NCBI GenBank assembly: GCA_905221605.1
Contig: CAJNDS010002533.1
Span: forward strand, 194,001 to 258,000
Length of the DNA stretch: 64,000 nucleotides
Reading direction: 5' to 3'
DNA from: Symbiodinium natans
Lineage: Eukaryota; Sar; Dinophyceae; Suessiales; Symbiodiniaceae
The notes below the pieces were generated by a model. That model searched no databases. It was not told the origin of the DNA and worked only from the letters and a program-made list of their open reading frames with translations. Positions 10,681-19,922 of this stretch are shown in pieces (position 1 is the stretch's first letter; each line of letters starts with the position of its first letter). The translations under genes were made by a program, and so were the position numbers.

Positions 10681-10780
10681 AGCCCCAATCTTAGGGCAGT
10701 TACAAGGTCCCTTCGTCTGGGCACTCAACAGGGGACCCCTGATATACCCCCTACAAACCCCACACAATGAAGCTACCCTT

Positions 10781-10828
10781 TAGGGTTTAGGGTTTAGGGT
10801 TTAGGGTTTAGGGTTTAGGGTTTAGGGT
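10781..10828 (+). repeat. TTTAGGG array, left arm of a head-to-head junction
   Basis: Seven units running directly into CCCTAAA units at 10829. Confidence 0.95.
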
Positions 10829-10848
10829 TACCCTAAACCCTAAACCCT
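10829..10848 (-). repeat. CCCTAAA tract, right arm of a head-to-head junction
   Basis: Reads GGGTTACCCTAAACCC at the junction with no spacer. Confidence 0.9.
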
Positions 10849-11092
10849 TGTGGGTGAACTTGGAACTTGCCAAGGCTCGATGGGGGTCACCGGCGAGGCA
10901 TCCGGAGGAGGCCAGAAGGGGAAGCGCGCCTCACCCCAAAGACCCCGGAACTTAGAACTTAGAACTTAGAGCTTAGGGTTTAGGGTTTAGGGGCACCAAC
11001 TTAGGGTCTCGAGATATAGCTTTGAGTGTAGGGTGCTTGGAATTCTAGGCCTCTGGCGCTTCAAGGTTGTACAGTTCCGGCTGTAGGGCCTT

Positions 11093-11144
11093 TTAGGGTT
11101 TAGGGTGTAGGGTTTAGGGTTTAGGGTTTGGGGTTTAGGGTTTA
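11093..11144 (+). repeat. TTTAGGG array
   Basis: About seven units with TGTAGGG and TTTGGGG variants. Confidence 0.85.
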
Positions 11145-11279
11145 GTTGTGCTGCCTGGCCTATGTGACTTCACGGCCTGGGTTTAGGGTTCACGGGTTGA
11201 GGCTCGAGGAGGCTCAGTAGACGGTTCGGGGATCGGGGCGCGCACAATACAATCCTTTTCTAAGGGGAAAACACATCAG

Positions 11280-11580
11280 GATGGCCGAAGAGCAGGATGG
11301 CCGAAGAACTTCGACGAAGACTCGGGATACCAACGGGCCGAGACGAAGTTCGACGAAGGCCGGGGGGCCGGGCGAAGGTTCGACGAAGGCCGGGAGGTTC
11401 GACGAAGGGGGAGGGGGTTCGACGAAGGCCGATGCAAAAGGCCAAGACAAAGCCCGAAAAAAAACGCGAAGGTTCGACGAAGGCTAAATGAAGGCCGGAG
11501 GTTCGACGAAGGCCACAAGGGCCGGGAGGGGGGTTCGACGAAGGCCAAGGGTTTCGACGAAGGCTAGGGGGGTTCGATGG
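11280..11580 (+). repeat. GTTCGACGAAGGC interspersed tandem motif
   Basis: Ten copies of TTCGACGAAGGC at irregular 15-55 bp spacing (about 11319, 11350, 11377, 11398, 11419, 11474, 11502, 11533, 11551, 11570), separated by G-rich filler. On the minus strand this gives a repeating AFVEPP peptide, on the plus strand RRRPGG or STKAGG. Protein status is unknown; a minisatellite is equally likely. Confidence 0.7.
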
Positions 11581-11889
11581 CCTTTGCCGAAGGCTGTGTG
11601 CCATCCGCCCCCATACGCCGTCCTGATCGGTTTGCCCCTGATTTTCAGAGTTGCGCCTGTGATTCTGGGACTAACTTTCCTCAATGAGCTGGGTTCCTGG
11701 TCTCAGGGATTGGCCTGTGGGGTTGAGGGCTTGCGCCGGCGCGCGCTAACCTTCTTGTCGGAGCTACATCTACATCCGACTTCTCGCAATCAACTCCGAA
11801 GCCACTCGACTGATGTGCCGTTCATGGTCGGCTCGTAAAAAGGGGGGTCCATGGAAAGGACATCGACTTATTTGTATTTCATGATTATG

Positions 11890-11926
11890 TTTTTTTTTTT
11901 TTTTTTTTTTTTTTTGGGGGGGGGGT
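11890..11926 (+). repeat. Poly-T then poly-G tract
   Basis: About 26 T followed by 11 G. Confidence 0.95.
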
Positions 11927-11984
11927 AGTTTCTGCTATACCTAACGGCTCCTCTGTTGCACCATTTTTTGCGGGCACTATATAC

Positions 11985-12033
11985 CAGAGTCCTCTAGAAG
12001 CTCGAAAGGAACTACACTAGAGCCTTCAGGTAG
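11985..12033 (-). mobile_element. Family E fragment
   Basis: AAAGGAACTACACTAGAGCCTTCAGGTAG matches one end of family E. Confidence 0.5.
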
Positions 12034-12136
12034 TTGTTCGGGAGCTCGTAAGAGGATCATCTTGGCATTGCTTTAGGCACCTAATCTGCATGGACATTGC
12101 AGTGCTGGCAGCTGTGTCTCCTGCGGGCTTGCAGCG

Positions 12137-12246
12137 CCCTAAACCCCAAACCCCGAACCCTAAACCACATCCAACCAACCCTAAACCCTAAACCCTAAAC
12201 CCTAAACCCTACCTAAACCCTAAACCCTAAACCCTAAACCCTAAAC
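12137..12246 (-). repeat. CCCTAAA array
   Basis: About 14 units interrupted by ACATCCAACC. Confidence 0.9.
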
Positions 12247-12285
12247 AAGTTTAAGGCTTATAGGGTTCAAAAGGGCCCCTCCCAG

Positions 12286-12507
12286 CCTTCCACCTGTGGA
12301 TGTCCAAGGAATTCATGAACGGCTTGTCCGCGTTCCACCTGCTCTCATCAACATGTGCAACAACAAGGAAGGTCGACTGGACTCAGACGCAGAAAGCTGG
12401 GGCAGGAAAGCCAATCTTCACTTGTCCACTTGTCCTCGTCCTACGGTCGGCATTTTTTTGCCACTCGCTCAAAGTCTTGGAATGCTGCCCTCTGACATTA
12501 CTGGGGT
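12286..12507. CDS. Longer exon-like block, unknown, strand uncertain
   Basis: Plus strand: CCTCCCAG acceptor at 12285 and a GGGG|TAAGC-region donor (ACTGGG|GTAAGC at 12508), with two open frames; one contains EFMNGLSAFHLLSSTCATTR with GC-rich third positions. Minus strand: acceptor GAGTCCAG|T and donor CACAG|GTGGAAGG bound STFLVVAHVDESRWNADKPF. Both are credible and I cannot choose. No domain recognised. Confidence 0.35.
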
Positions 12508-12747
12508 AAGCTTGGGGGCCCTATAAAAACTAGATCATTCTCTCGGATTATACAGGGACTAAGGGAAACAACAAGTATAGAAAATTGCCCAGACAACCGG
12601 TGTCTGCAGTCAGGGTTTTAGGCAGAGGCCAACCTTTCAGCATGCAGGGTTTTGCCCAAAAAGGGTAGCAAGGTGACAGACTCAGCCCCCTCCCACCCTC
12701 CCCCGCCCCCCTCGAACCTAAACCCGAGACCCCCAAAAATCCCCGAG

Positions 12748-12803
12748 CCCCTAAACCCTAAACCCTAAACCCTGAACCCTAAACCTAAACCCTAAACCCT
12801 AGA
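12748..12803 (-). repeat. CCCTAAA array
   Basis: About eight units, directly adjoining the island at 12805-12910. Confidence 0.9.
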
Positions 12804-12804
12804 C

Positions 12805-12910
12805 CGCCAGGTCCCCGGCCTGCCATGCATGGCCTTTGCCAAGTGAAGCCGACCCATGCTGGTCACAGGAAGCTGCACAGCTCGGGCAGCTGGGCGGCAG
12901 GTGAGGTCGA
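12805..12910 (-). CDS. Probable exon, unknown protein
   Basis: Minus frame reads RAVQLPVTSMGRLHLAKAMH within 34 codons of good third-position GC. The donor is GGCG|GTCTAGGG, running straight into TTTAGGG units on the coding strand, the same junction as at 44668. Acceptor is one of several AG in GCAGAGAG. A plus reading with a GTGAGG donor is also possible. Confidence 0.35.
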
Positions 12911-13195
12911 CTCTCTGCTATTTGCCTAGGATGGCCCTTGACAGCCTCTGAGTAAACATTCCTGAAGATGATCCTCTTAAACCCCCCTAAGGGCCTACCT
13001 GTTTGCATGAGAACTCCCTTAAAAAAATGACGAACATTCTTCGATATAAGGGCAACAGAGGGTTTAGTGTTTTTCGTTCTAGTATTAAATATCCCCCCCA
13101 TATACTCTAATGTAACTATATTAGGAATCTATTCGGGGGAGGGGATTCGTAGGCATGAGCTTTTGTGCTGTCCGGCTGCTAGCTGGAAGCCTAAC

Positions 13196-13346
13196 AAGCA
13201 GAAGCCAGGGGGATGAGCGACTCCTCGCTTTGGCTGTAGCACCCTGCGCTCACTATCGCGCACTCATGCGTGCTGAAGCTGCGCCCAGTAGATTCAGCGG
13301 AAAAAACAACCAGCCAGCGTTGCAGAGCAGTCGGCCATTGTTTTGG
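13196..13346 (-). CDS. Possible exon, unknown, antisense frames also open
   Basis: Minus frame of 50 codons between GCGTAG|C and GCTT|GTTAGG contains STHECAIVSAGCYSQSEESL. The plus strand is open at 13155-13499 and a third plus frame ends at a good GTATAAAC donor. Strand uncertain. Confidence 0.3.
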
Positions 13347-13671
13347 CTACGCGCCCGTGCTCGCTGGTGCCAGCAAGTACCTGGAACATGTTGCGATGGG
13401 TGCTATAGAGAGTTTTTGCCGCTGCACAAAGCTGGTATAAACCGGGGTTCATCCGACTTCACAGGTGAATTAGGATACCCCTTTTTCCCCAACATCTAAG
13501 AGATTCACCCATAAAAGGGGCCCTAAACCCTAAACCAACACCCCCAAGCCCTGCACCAACTGTCCGGAAACCCATCGGATGGCTACAGGAAAAGCGCTCG
13601 GGATCTAAAGGCTTGCCTCCACTACCCAGGGAGTCCCAACCCAGTGTTTAGGGTTTAGGTTTTAGGGAAAA

Positions 13672-13769
13672 GTACTGGTTCAACGTATTTAAATGGTGTG
13701 TACAGGGGCGATAAAAGAGTGTGTACAGGGGGGATACAAGGTTCCCTGATTCCCTACTAAGAACCAGTA
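13672..13769. mobile_element. Family I element, copy 1 (one end altered)
   Basis: Ends GGTTCCCTGATTCCCTACTAAGAACCAG, matching the palindromic copy at 53003-53103; left arm only partly matches. Confidence 0.6.
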
Positions 13770-13916
13770 GGTTTAAGGTTTAGGGGGTTTCGGGTTTAGG
13801 GTTGAGGGAGTGTTTTGTTGCCTTTTGCTGATAAATAATTTGGGAATCAGGTCCCCTCATAGTTCCCTCCAGACTCGAGACCCCCCAAACCCCAACCACC
13901 TCAACCCTTTTACCCC

Positions 13917-13957
13917 AAACCCCACACCCTAAACCCTAAACCCCAAACCCTAAACCT
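13917..13957 (-). repeat. CCCTAAA tract
   Basis: About five units; with the TTTAGGG tract at 14047 it borders a 90-bp island. Confidence 0.85.
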
Positions 13958-14046
13958 GCTCTTGAGGGATGTAAATGTGGGTCGGCGCTCCGGGGGGGGG
14001 GCATTCGGGCTCAATCAAGGCTAGGGGGGCTAAGGGCTTCCATTTC

Positions 14047-14100
14047 CGGTTTAGGGTTTAGGAGTTTAGGGTTTAGGGTTCAGGGTTTAGGGTTAGGGAT
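14047..14100 (+). repeat. TTTAGGG array
   Basis: About seven units with insertions. Confidence 0.85.
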
Positions 14101-14457
14101 TTAATTGGGCCGGCTCAAGGGTTTAAGGTGCCGAGGGATTGAAAAGATTCGTGACGCAAAGCCCGGGCACTCGTTCACTACCTTTTGCTGCGTGATCTTC
14201 CCCTCGCTCTCCCGATTGGGCCCCTGGCCAGGGTTTAGGGTTACGGGCTAGGGTTTAGGGCAACCGAAGGAAGCTTTGACTTAACAAAAGGGTCCATGTA
14301 CCTACATACCGCCCCCCCCCCCAAGCAAGGTGTCACCCGCGGCTGCTTGACGTGTGTTGCAGACAGAGAAGAGCCCTCAACCAGAAAGACCCCACGTTGC
14401 ACACCCTGAGTCGTAGTTGCTGAGTTCATAAGCCTCAAAGAAATGTACACTTTTTAA

Positions 14458-14515
14458 ACTTGTAGAGACTAGAGTATCCCAAAAGTGTAGAGTGTACTCA
14501 CTCAGCTACTAAGGA
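14458..14515 (+). mobile_element. Family N repeat, copy 1
   Basis: GAGTATCCCAAAAGTGTAGAGTGTACTCACTCAGCTACTA is shared with 46361-46419; the CTCAGCTACTAAG end also occurs at 54190-54210. Confidence 0.55.
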
Positions 14516-14520
14516 GTCGG

Positions 14521-14543
14521 TACACCCCCCCCCCCCCCCCCTC
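14521..14543 (-). repeat. Poly-C tract
   Basis: About 20 C, one T. Confidence 0.95.
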
Positions 14544-14583
14544 CCCCGAGATCGCAAGCCCAACACGCCCAGACTCTCGGCAA

Positions 14584-14768
14584 CATAAACCCTAAACCCT
14601 AAACCCTAAACCCTAAAGCCGAGGGAAGTTGGCTCCCAAGCAAGCCTTCAGCCTTAGGGCCGATCCGCACATGTAGACACGAATCTTCAAACCCTAAACC
14701 CTAAACCCCAAACCCCAAACCCTAAACCCTAAACCCCAAACCTCAAACCCTAAACCCCAAACCCTACA
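14584..14768 (-). repeat. Two CCCTAAA arrays with a 70-bp spacer
   Basis: Units at 14584-14618 and 14690-14768 (with CCCCAAA variants). Confidence 0.85.
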
Positions 14769-14968
14769 GTAAACGAGCCAGCGCAATACAAACGCAACAA
14801 ACGCAGAAAGAGTGCACCCAGTCTCAGGGTTGCTTCCGGGGCCCTTGGCATTCTACCCTAGAAACCCTACTTCGGAGTAGACCTTGGAAAAAAGGTATGT
14901 ACTTTTCAGGTATAAGAAGCTATAATAGGAACCCAGAACCAAAAAAAGTAAAAGTACTCCAAAACCCA

Positions 14969-15043
14969 GTAACCCTAAACCCTAAACCCTAAACCCTAAA
15001 CCCTAAACCCAGGCAAACCAAGGCAAACCCAGGCAAACCCAGG
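14969..15043 (-). repeat. CCCTAAA array ending in AGGCAAACCC repeats
   Basis: Six CCCTAAA units followed by four AGGCAAACC(C/A) units, a second short repeat grown at the array edge. Confidence 0.85.
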
Positions 15044-15172
15044 GAGTCCATTCCGAACCCTCTGAGGAAGGCACCTTCGTTCAGGGACCATGCAACGACC
15101 CTTAGAAACAAACAGAAGAACTTTCCACTTCCTTCACCCGAAACCCCTAACCCTAAACCCTAAACTCCATAC

Positions 15173-15241
15173 TCGGCTGCGGCACCATAGTCCGGGGAAG
15201 CTCGAAGCCAGAGATCATGAAGCGCCGGTTGAACGTCATGC
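15173..15241 (-). CDS. Probable small exon, unknown protein
   Basis: Acceptor GAGCTAG|G and donor CAGCCGA|GTATGGAG followed within 5 nt by TTTAGGG repeats on the coding strand. Frame reads MTFNRRFMISGFELPRTMVP; 84 percent of third positions are G or C. Flanked by CCCTAAA (15139-15166) and TTTAGGG (15256-15310). Confidence 0.4.
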
Positions 15242-15255
15242 CTAGCTCTGCTAGG

Positions 15256-15310
15256 GGGTTCAGGGTTTAGGGTTTAGGGCTTAGGGTTTAGGATCTAGGA
15301 TTTAGGAGTT
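15256..15310 (+). repeat. TTTAGGG array
   Basis: Variant-rich: TTTAGGG, CTTAGGG, TTTAGGA, TCTAGGA. Confidence 0.8.
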
Positions 15311-15407
15311 GGAAAGGCGCCAGCAAACAACCCTGAGCTTGTGATGGCATATTAAAGGGTGTGGTTTGACAGCATTGATCCCCAAGCCCTCAAAGACGAA
15401 ACTCTAA

Positions 15408-15540
15408 ACCCCCTAAACCCTAAGCCCTAAGCCCTAAGCCCTAAGCCCTAAACCCTAAACCCTAAACCCTAAGCCCTAAACCCTAAACCCTAAACCCTAA
15501 ACCCTAAACCCTAAACCCTAAACCCTAAACCCTAAACCCA
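15408..15540 (-). repeat. Long CCCTAAA array with CCCTAAG block
   Basis: About 19 units; a block of CCCTAAG variants at the left. Confidence 0.95.
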
Positions 15541-15559
15541 ACTCTACACTTTTGTGGCT

Positions 15560-15636
15560 TTGCCTGGAGGCTCTGATGTGGTTCCCTTTGGGCTAGTTGT
15601 GGGGGATTCTGACCCTACAAAGGTACTACATGTAGC
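15560..15636 (+). mobile_element. Family E element running into a telomere-like array
   Basis: GGAGGCTCTGATGTGGTTCCCTTTGGGCTAGTTGTGGGGGATTCT...CCTACAAAGGTACTACATGTAG, with the terminal inverted repeat replaced by CCCTAAACCC units. Confidence 0.6.
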
Positions 15637-15757
15637 CCTAAACCCTAAACCCTAAACCCTAAACCCTAAACCCTAAACCCTAAACCCTAAACCCTAAACC
15701 CTAAACCCTAAACCCTAAACCCTAAACCCTAAACCCTAAACCCTAAACCCCAAACCC
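15635..15757 (-). repeat. Long CCCTAAA array
   Basis: About 17 near-perfect units. Confidence 0.95.
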
Positions 15758-15852
15758 CTTTCTTGACGACCACGCAGTTTCCCCAACAAACCTGAAGCAA
15801 TGGCCCGGTGTTACGGTCCGCAAACAGGGGCCTTAAGGGTTACTGTAGTATA

Positions 15853-15958
15853 ATTTGGGATGTTCCCCCTTTTGCCAACAGCCCTTTCCAGGGATTATAG
15901 TACCTGCTATTGGAATCCTATTACGGGCTGTTAGTATAAGGGGAAACGTCCCAAAGTA
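15853..15958 (+). mobile_element. Family Q palindromic element, copy 1
   Basis: TTGGGATGTTCCCCCTTTTGCCAACAG...CTGTTAGTATAAGGGGAAACGTCCCAA. Second copy at 53696-53803. Confidence 0.65.
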
Positions 15959-15961
15959 TTC

Positions 15962-16015
15962 TTGTATTACGGACCCATAAGAACTCTGTTAGTACTTCTT
16001 CCGACCCCTATTTTG
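15962..16015 (+). mobile_element. Family F fragment
   Basis: CTCTGTTAGTACTTCTTCCGACCCCTAT, shared with 24340-24445 and 36890-37010. Confidence 0.45.
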
Positions 16016-16150
16016 CACAGACTGGCAGGGTTCAGCTTGGGTCTGATCGGGAAACCCCAAACCCTGCACCCCTCAAACAATCGGGGCTGGGCTACACATC
16101 AACATGAGAGTCTAACCCTAAACCCCAACTCCCTTTTAAAACAAATAAAC

Positions 16151-16296
16151 CCGAGAAGTTCCTTTGGCTGCCTTTCGACTTTCCTCAACAATTCTCGAGG
16201 CAGTCCGAAGTCCGACAGAAACCACGGAGAGGTCGAGGCCGTCGCCCTTCTTCAGAGCAAGATTGTGCACCACGGACCACAGCACACGAGGTTCAC
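16151..16296. CDS. Exon-like block, unknown, strand uncertain
   Basis: Minus: acceptor TTCTTCGAG|G, donor TCTCGG|GTTTATTTG, 48 codons including NLALKKGDGLDLSVVSVGLR. Plus: two frames open, one with donor CACGAG|GTTCACC and reading LWLPFDFPQQFSRQSEVRQK. Coding-like either way. Confidence 0.35.
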
Positions 16297-16442
16297 CTCG
16301 AAGAACACCCCACTTGAGGGTTTAGGGCTTACCCCCAAGGCTCACATGTGATAAACTGTTTTGGGGTAGTATACTCGAATCCCCTTTTGACTGACCCAAA
16401 AAGGAACTCTATAGGGTTTGCGGTTTAGGGTGGTCCGAGGAG

Positions 16443-16552
16443 GGGCCCCCTTACCATACTAACTATGGTTAAGGGACTTATAACCTAATTTAGGATCCTT
16501 ATCACCAATTTAGGGTCCTTGTAACTCTACTTATAACTAGGGGGGCCCCCCC
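16443..16552 (-). mobile_element. Family D element, copy 2 (inverted)
   Basis: Reverse complement of the consensus: TTAAGGGACTTATAACCTAATTTAGGATCC...TTTAGGGTCCTTGTAACTCTACTTATAACTAGGGGGGCC. Directly joined to a family C copy. Confidence 0.7.
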
Positions 16553-16652
16553 CAGGAGTGACCTGGGAATAAAAAGGGTAGAGCCCTTTTTGGTTTTAAG
16601 GGGGTTATAAAGGAAACCCAACCCTGAAAAAAGGGCCTACTCCGGGTCCTAG
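16550..16652 (+). mobile_element. Family C element, copy 1
   Basis: CCCAGGAGTGACCTGGGAATAAAAAGGGTA...TTTTTGGTTTTAAGGGGGTTATAAAGGAAACCCAACCCTGAAAAAAGGGCCTACTCCGGGTCCTAG (given in parts). Ends are inverted repeats GACCC(A/G)GGAGTA / TACTCCGGGTC. Confidence 0.75.
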
Positions 16653-17074
16653 GCTCTGAATAGGATACTCCTAGAGGTTGCCATGCAAAACACATCCCGG
16701 CCAAAAAGACATCATGGCCCCCCTGAAGCCTTAAGCCCTACACGTTCTAACAACAAACAAACCCTAAACATCCCCAAGCCCTCCAACATTCCTTTTGCTG
16801 GCGGAGCCATCTCAAAGTCAGCTCTTCTTCTGCTGCTTCTTGCGCAAGAAAGAAGGTACCTGCGCGAAGATAGGCGTGCTAGGCTTAGGCATTGAGGCTT
16901 CGGCTCCTACCTTATAGGAACTCCAAGAACTGGTGATATAGGCTGCGATAAGGTCCCCAAGGGCCCATGAATCACTAGAAGTAAGGGCTTAGGATCCTGC
17001 TGTGGGGTGAAGGGCTCTTGAGTAGCGTTTGAAATGTGAGAATTATGCTAGTTCTTAAAGGAACTAGGCTTTCA

Positions 17075-17092
17075 GGCTTTCAGGCTTTCAGG
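17075..17092 (+). repeat. 9-bp GGCTTTCAG triplication
   Basis: Three tandem copies. Confidence 0.9.
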
Positions 17093-17107
17093 GACTGCGC
17101 GCCCAGA

Positions 17108-17200
17108 AACCGCACACTTTATATTCGCCTCGGCTTCCTGCCGAGAAGCGTCTGGAGCAAGCAGACCCGGATCGGGCCATGCGGGTCCTGCCTGTCCACC
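17108..17200 (-). CDS. Exon-like block, unknown
   Basis: Minus strand, acceptor GTGGACAG|G; one frame reads AGPAWPDPGLLAPDASRQEA to donor TAAA|GTGTGCGG. A second frame, VAFEVDRQDPHGPIRVCLLQ, is also open with better third-position GC but ends in TAA. Confidence 0.3.
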
Positions 17201-17410
17201 TCAAAAGCCACCCCCAACCCCCACCCCCACCCCACCCCCCCCACACACCGTTAATCCTTAACCCCTTTAACCTCCCTACGACCGTCGGACCTGAACCCTT
17301 CCTCCCTTTTTTTGCAGAAACCCTCTTTCCTCCTTTCCTGTCCTGGGGCGGCCCGGCTGCCGAGGCGGCGCGCGCAAGCGTTTACAACTGTAAATAAATA
17401 AAAAATACTA

Positions 17411-17441
<31 letters not shown>
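17411..17441. repeat. (TA)n microsatellite
   Basis: About 30 bp TA followed by CACACA. Confidence 0.95.
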
Positions 17442-17794
17442 TAGTATTTATTCATGTGTTTTTTTGCTTATCAATTTTTATATCTATATTGATTTCTACA
17501 TGCGTTTATTGTATTGCATACATACGCACATTTATACACACATAGAGTCTCAGCGGTCCGGCCAAACAACAAGTAAGTGGGAGTACGACTGGCTCAGAGC
17601 ACCTTGAATTGGGTTAATGGCTCAGGGCTTCTGGTTGGACGATCAATTCTTCCGGGCTTCGGGTTGGGTGATCAATCCTTGCTTGCTACAGATTCAGGGG
17701 TTTAGGGTTGATCTAGCTTGAGTTCAAAAGAACCCTGACATTGGACTAATATAAGTAGGGACCTTAGTATTGGTGTCCCTACCATCACAATTCT

Positions 17795-18070
17795 TTGTCA
17801 AGAAAGATGCCTACGCGCACCGAAACCAATATAAGCAATGTACTCAGGAAAGCGGATGAGGTTGAAGGTCCAGGTTCCAAAATTGGGCCAACATTCTGCT
17901 ACCACCAGGAGCTTGTTCCAACTTACTGTATGGTCCCGGACAATTCTCGTTTAGAACAAACGCTTCCTCCTCAACATGTGCCCAGAAGAAATACAAAGAC
18001 CACCCTAAAGTTCACTGTAGCCAAACTCTCACGGGTTCCCCTACTACGCCCCTCTACACTACTGCCCTAA
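17795..18070 (+). CDS. Open coding-like block, unknown protein
   Basis: Plus-strand frame of about 90 codons containing RTETNISNVLRKADEVEGPG and a balanced residue composition. Both minus frames checked here contain stops, so strand is better supported than for most islands. No telomere-like tract is adjacent; a family H palindrome overlaps its 3' end at 18035. No domain recognised and no start or splice sites are fixed. Confidence 0.4.
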   Translation: MSRKMPTRTETNISNVLRKADEVEGPGSKIGPTFCYHQELVPTYCMVPDNSRLEQTLPPQHVPRRNTKTTLKFTVAKLSRVPLLRPSTLLP

Positions 18071-18170
18071 GTTCCCCCTTGAATAACCTTAACTAGGCTT
18101 AACTATCCCTAAATAGCCTGAATTATGGGGGAGGCTAGGGGGTTCGTATAGAGGGGTAGCAGGGGATCCC
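18035..18170 (+). mobile_element. Family H palindromic element
   Basis: GGTTCCCCTACTACGCCCCTCTACAC pairs with GTATAGAGGGGTAGCAGGGGATCCC; interior TTAACTAGGCTTAACTATCCC. Confidence 0.55.
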
Positions 18171-18251
18171 ATGAAACTCCATGGTGGGCAGGGCATTGGT
18201 TCGATGGTGTACGACATATACGGATCCGGATATTTGGACTATGCAGTGCGG

Positions 18252-18278
18252 CACCCTAAACCCTAAACCCTAAACCCT
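18252..18278 (-). repeat. CCCTAAA tract
   Basis: Four units left of the small exon-like block at 18288. Confidence 0.9.
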
Positions 18279-18287
18279 TGAATACAC

Positions 18288-18341
18288 GCCGTGGCATGAC
18301 GACTGCACTTTAGGGACTCGGATCCGCATAAGGGACAGGGG
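18288..18341 (-). CDS. Probable small exon, unknown
   Basis: 54 nt, phase 0 at both ends: acceptor CCCTACACAG|C, donor CACGGC|GTGTATTC then TTTAGGG units 7 nt on. Reads PLSLMRIRVPKVQSSCHG. Confidence 0.35.
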
Positions 18342-18497
18342 CTGTGTAGGGATTGCTTTAAGGCTACTGAGGTTTAGGGTTTAGAGTTTAGGGTTAATGA
18401 AGGTGAAACAGGCGAGTAGGATCTACTCTTCGTAGGCCTGAGCTCACACCCGCCTTCGCCCTAACCTACTCAACCCTGACAAACAAACACGTGATTT

Positions 18498-18519
18498 CCC
18501 CCCCCCCCCCCCCCCCCCA
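18498..18519 (-). repeat. Poly-C tract
   Basis: About 21 C. Confidence 0.95.
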
Positions 18520-18547
18520 AGCCTAACATTCGTAAGTCCTAAACCTT

Positions 18548-18652
18548 GCCTAAAGGCTCTAATGTAGTTCCTTTTCGGGTATAGTAATTCTAGTGTGTAA
18601 TTCTAGTATTCTACCCAAGAAGACGTACGACATGGGAGCCTGTAGGTAGGGC
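18548..18652 (+). mobile_element. Family E element
   Basis: CCTAAAGGCTCTAATGTAGTTCCTTTTCGGGTATAG...TCTAGTATTCTACCC...GGGAGCCTGTAGGTAGG. Confidence 0.65.
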
Positions 18653-18934
18653 CCCAACCCCTAACCCCCTAAACCTTTTCTAAGGCCCTTGGGAGTTGAT
18701 ACCCCAGAACTAAAGAAGGGTAGGTTTAGGGTTTAGGGTTCAGGGTTTAGAGGGGCCCCACACCCCAAACCCCACCCCCCCAGACCCCCTGCCTGGTAAT
18801 TCTCGACCTTTGGCGGCGCCTGGGCAATCCGCGCGCCAGGCGGCGGCATCAGGGCCGTGATCCCCGTCTCCTGGTCTGGGGCTTCGGTGTATGGGGTTTA
18901 GGGTTTCGGGTATAGGGCTTAGGGTTTAGGGCTT

Positions 18935-19047
18935 GACCCAGGAGTACCCTATATAGGAAGAAGACCGGTGCCTTTTTTTGCTTTAAGGGGATTGTCAGGG
19001 AAACCCAACCCTGAAAAAGGGAAGAAAGGGCCTAGTCCGGGTCCTAG
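18935..19047 (+). mobile_element. Family C element, copy 2
   Basis: GACCCAGGAGTACCC...TGCTTTAAGGGGATTGTCAGGGAAACCCAACCCTGAAAAAGGG...GGGCCTAGTCCGGGTCCTAG. Confidence 0.75.
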
Positions 19048-19171
19048 CAGATGAGTGTGAAGGGGTTAAGGTTTAGGGTATGGGTTTGGAAAGGTTTTCA
19101 AGCATTTTTCCCCACCTTCGGTGTGGGGTTGTTAGATTTTAAACTCAACTCTTCTCCTCGCCCGGTCTAAT

Positions 19172-19497
19172 CCTAGAGACTCCTTGGAGTGCCCAACCCA
19201 GAGACTCCCTGGAGTGCCCAACCACAGAGACTCTGGAGTGCCCAACGCCAAACCCAGAGACTGGAGTGCCCAACCCCACATTCTGCCTGGAGTGCCCAAC
19301 CCCAACCCCGGAGTCTCCCTGGAGTGCCCAACCCCAGACCAGAGTCTCCCTGCATCTCCCTGCAGTGCCCAACCCAGAGACTCCTGACAGTGCCCAACCC
19401 CGGAGTCTCAGTGGAGCGCCCAACCCCAAAGTCTTACTGGAGTGCCCACACAGAGTCTCCCTGGAGTGTCCAACCCCAGAGACTGCCTGGAATCCCT
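19172..19497 (+). repeat. CTGGAGTGCCCAACCC minisatellite
   Basis: About 12 copies of a 22-32 bp unit (GAGACTCCCTGGAGTGCCCAACCCC). The unit length is not constant and is not a multiple of three overall, so a conserved protein repeat is unlikely; open frames on both strands follow from the repeat. Confidence 0.85.
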
Positions 19498-19792
19498 AAG
19501 GTGGGGATGTTCGAAGTAAAATAATTTTGGGGGGGAGGGGCATTTCAAGCTACGGACAAACCTGAGGACCGCAGACCGCAGGGATGGAGCTGAAATACAC
19601 CTCAAGAAATGCCCAAAGCCACGCAAAACCCTACACCCTAAAACCTAAACCCTAAACTCTGAACCCTAAAGCCAGAAGCCGAGTTTTGTTCATGCGGCTC
19701 CCTGCTCCTGCTTCCTCACAGACAAGGAGTGGACCCCCCTTTTGCTTTAGACCCAAGTTTCCTATTTGGGGTTTAGGCCTTTGGATTTAGGG

Positions 19793-19911
19793 TGACCCAA
19801 CAGTCACCTAGGAATTTGAAAAAGGTGCCCTTTTTGGTTCAAAGGGGCGTATAAAGGAACCTCAAACCCCCCAAAAGGCAAGAGGGAATAAGGGCCCACT
19901 CTGGGGTTCCT
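19793..19911 (+). mobile_element. Family C element, copy 3
   Basis: GACCCAACAGTCACCTAGGAAT...CCCTTTTTGGTTCAAAGGGGCGTATAAAGGAACC...AAGGGCCCACTCTGGGGTTCC. Confidence 0.7.
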
Positions 19912-19922
19912 CTAGTACAACT

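Noticed and set aside
13330-13440. Histone H2A-like plus frame (APVLAGASKYLEHV...)
   Set aside because: Only a loose resemblance to the H2A APVYLAAVLEYL helix; key flanking residues are absent and other frames are equally open.
16151-16296. Alba-like reading (VVSVGLRTASRIVEES)
   Set aside because: Resemblance is confined to a short stretch and the strand is not settled.
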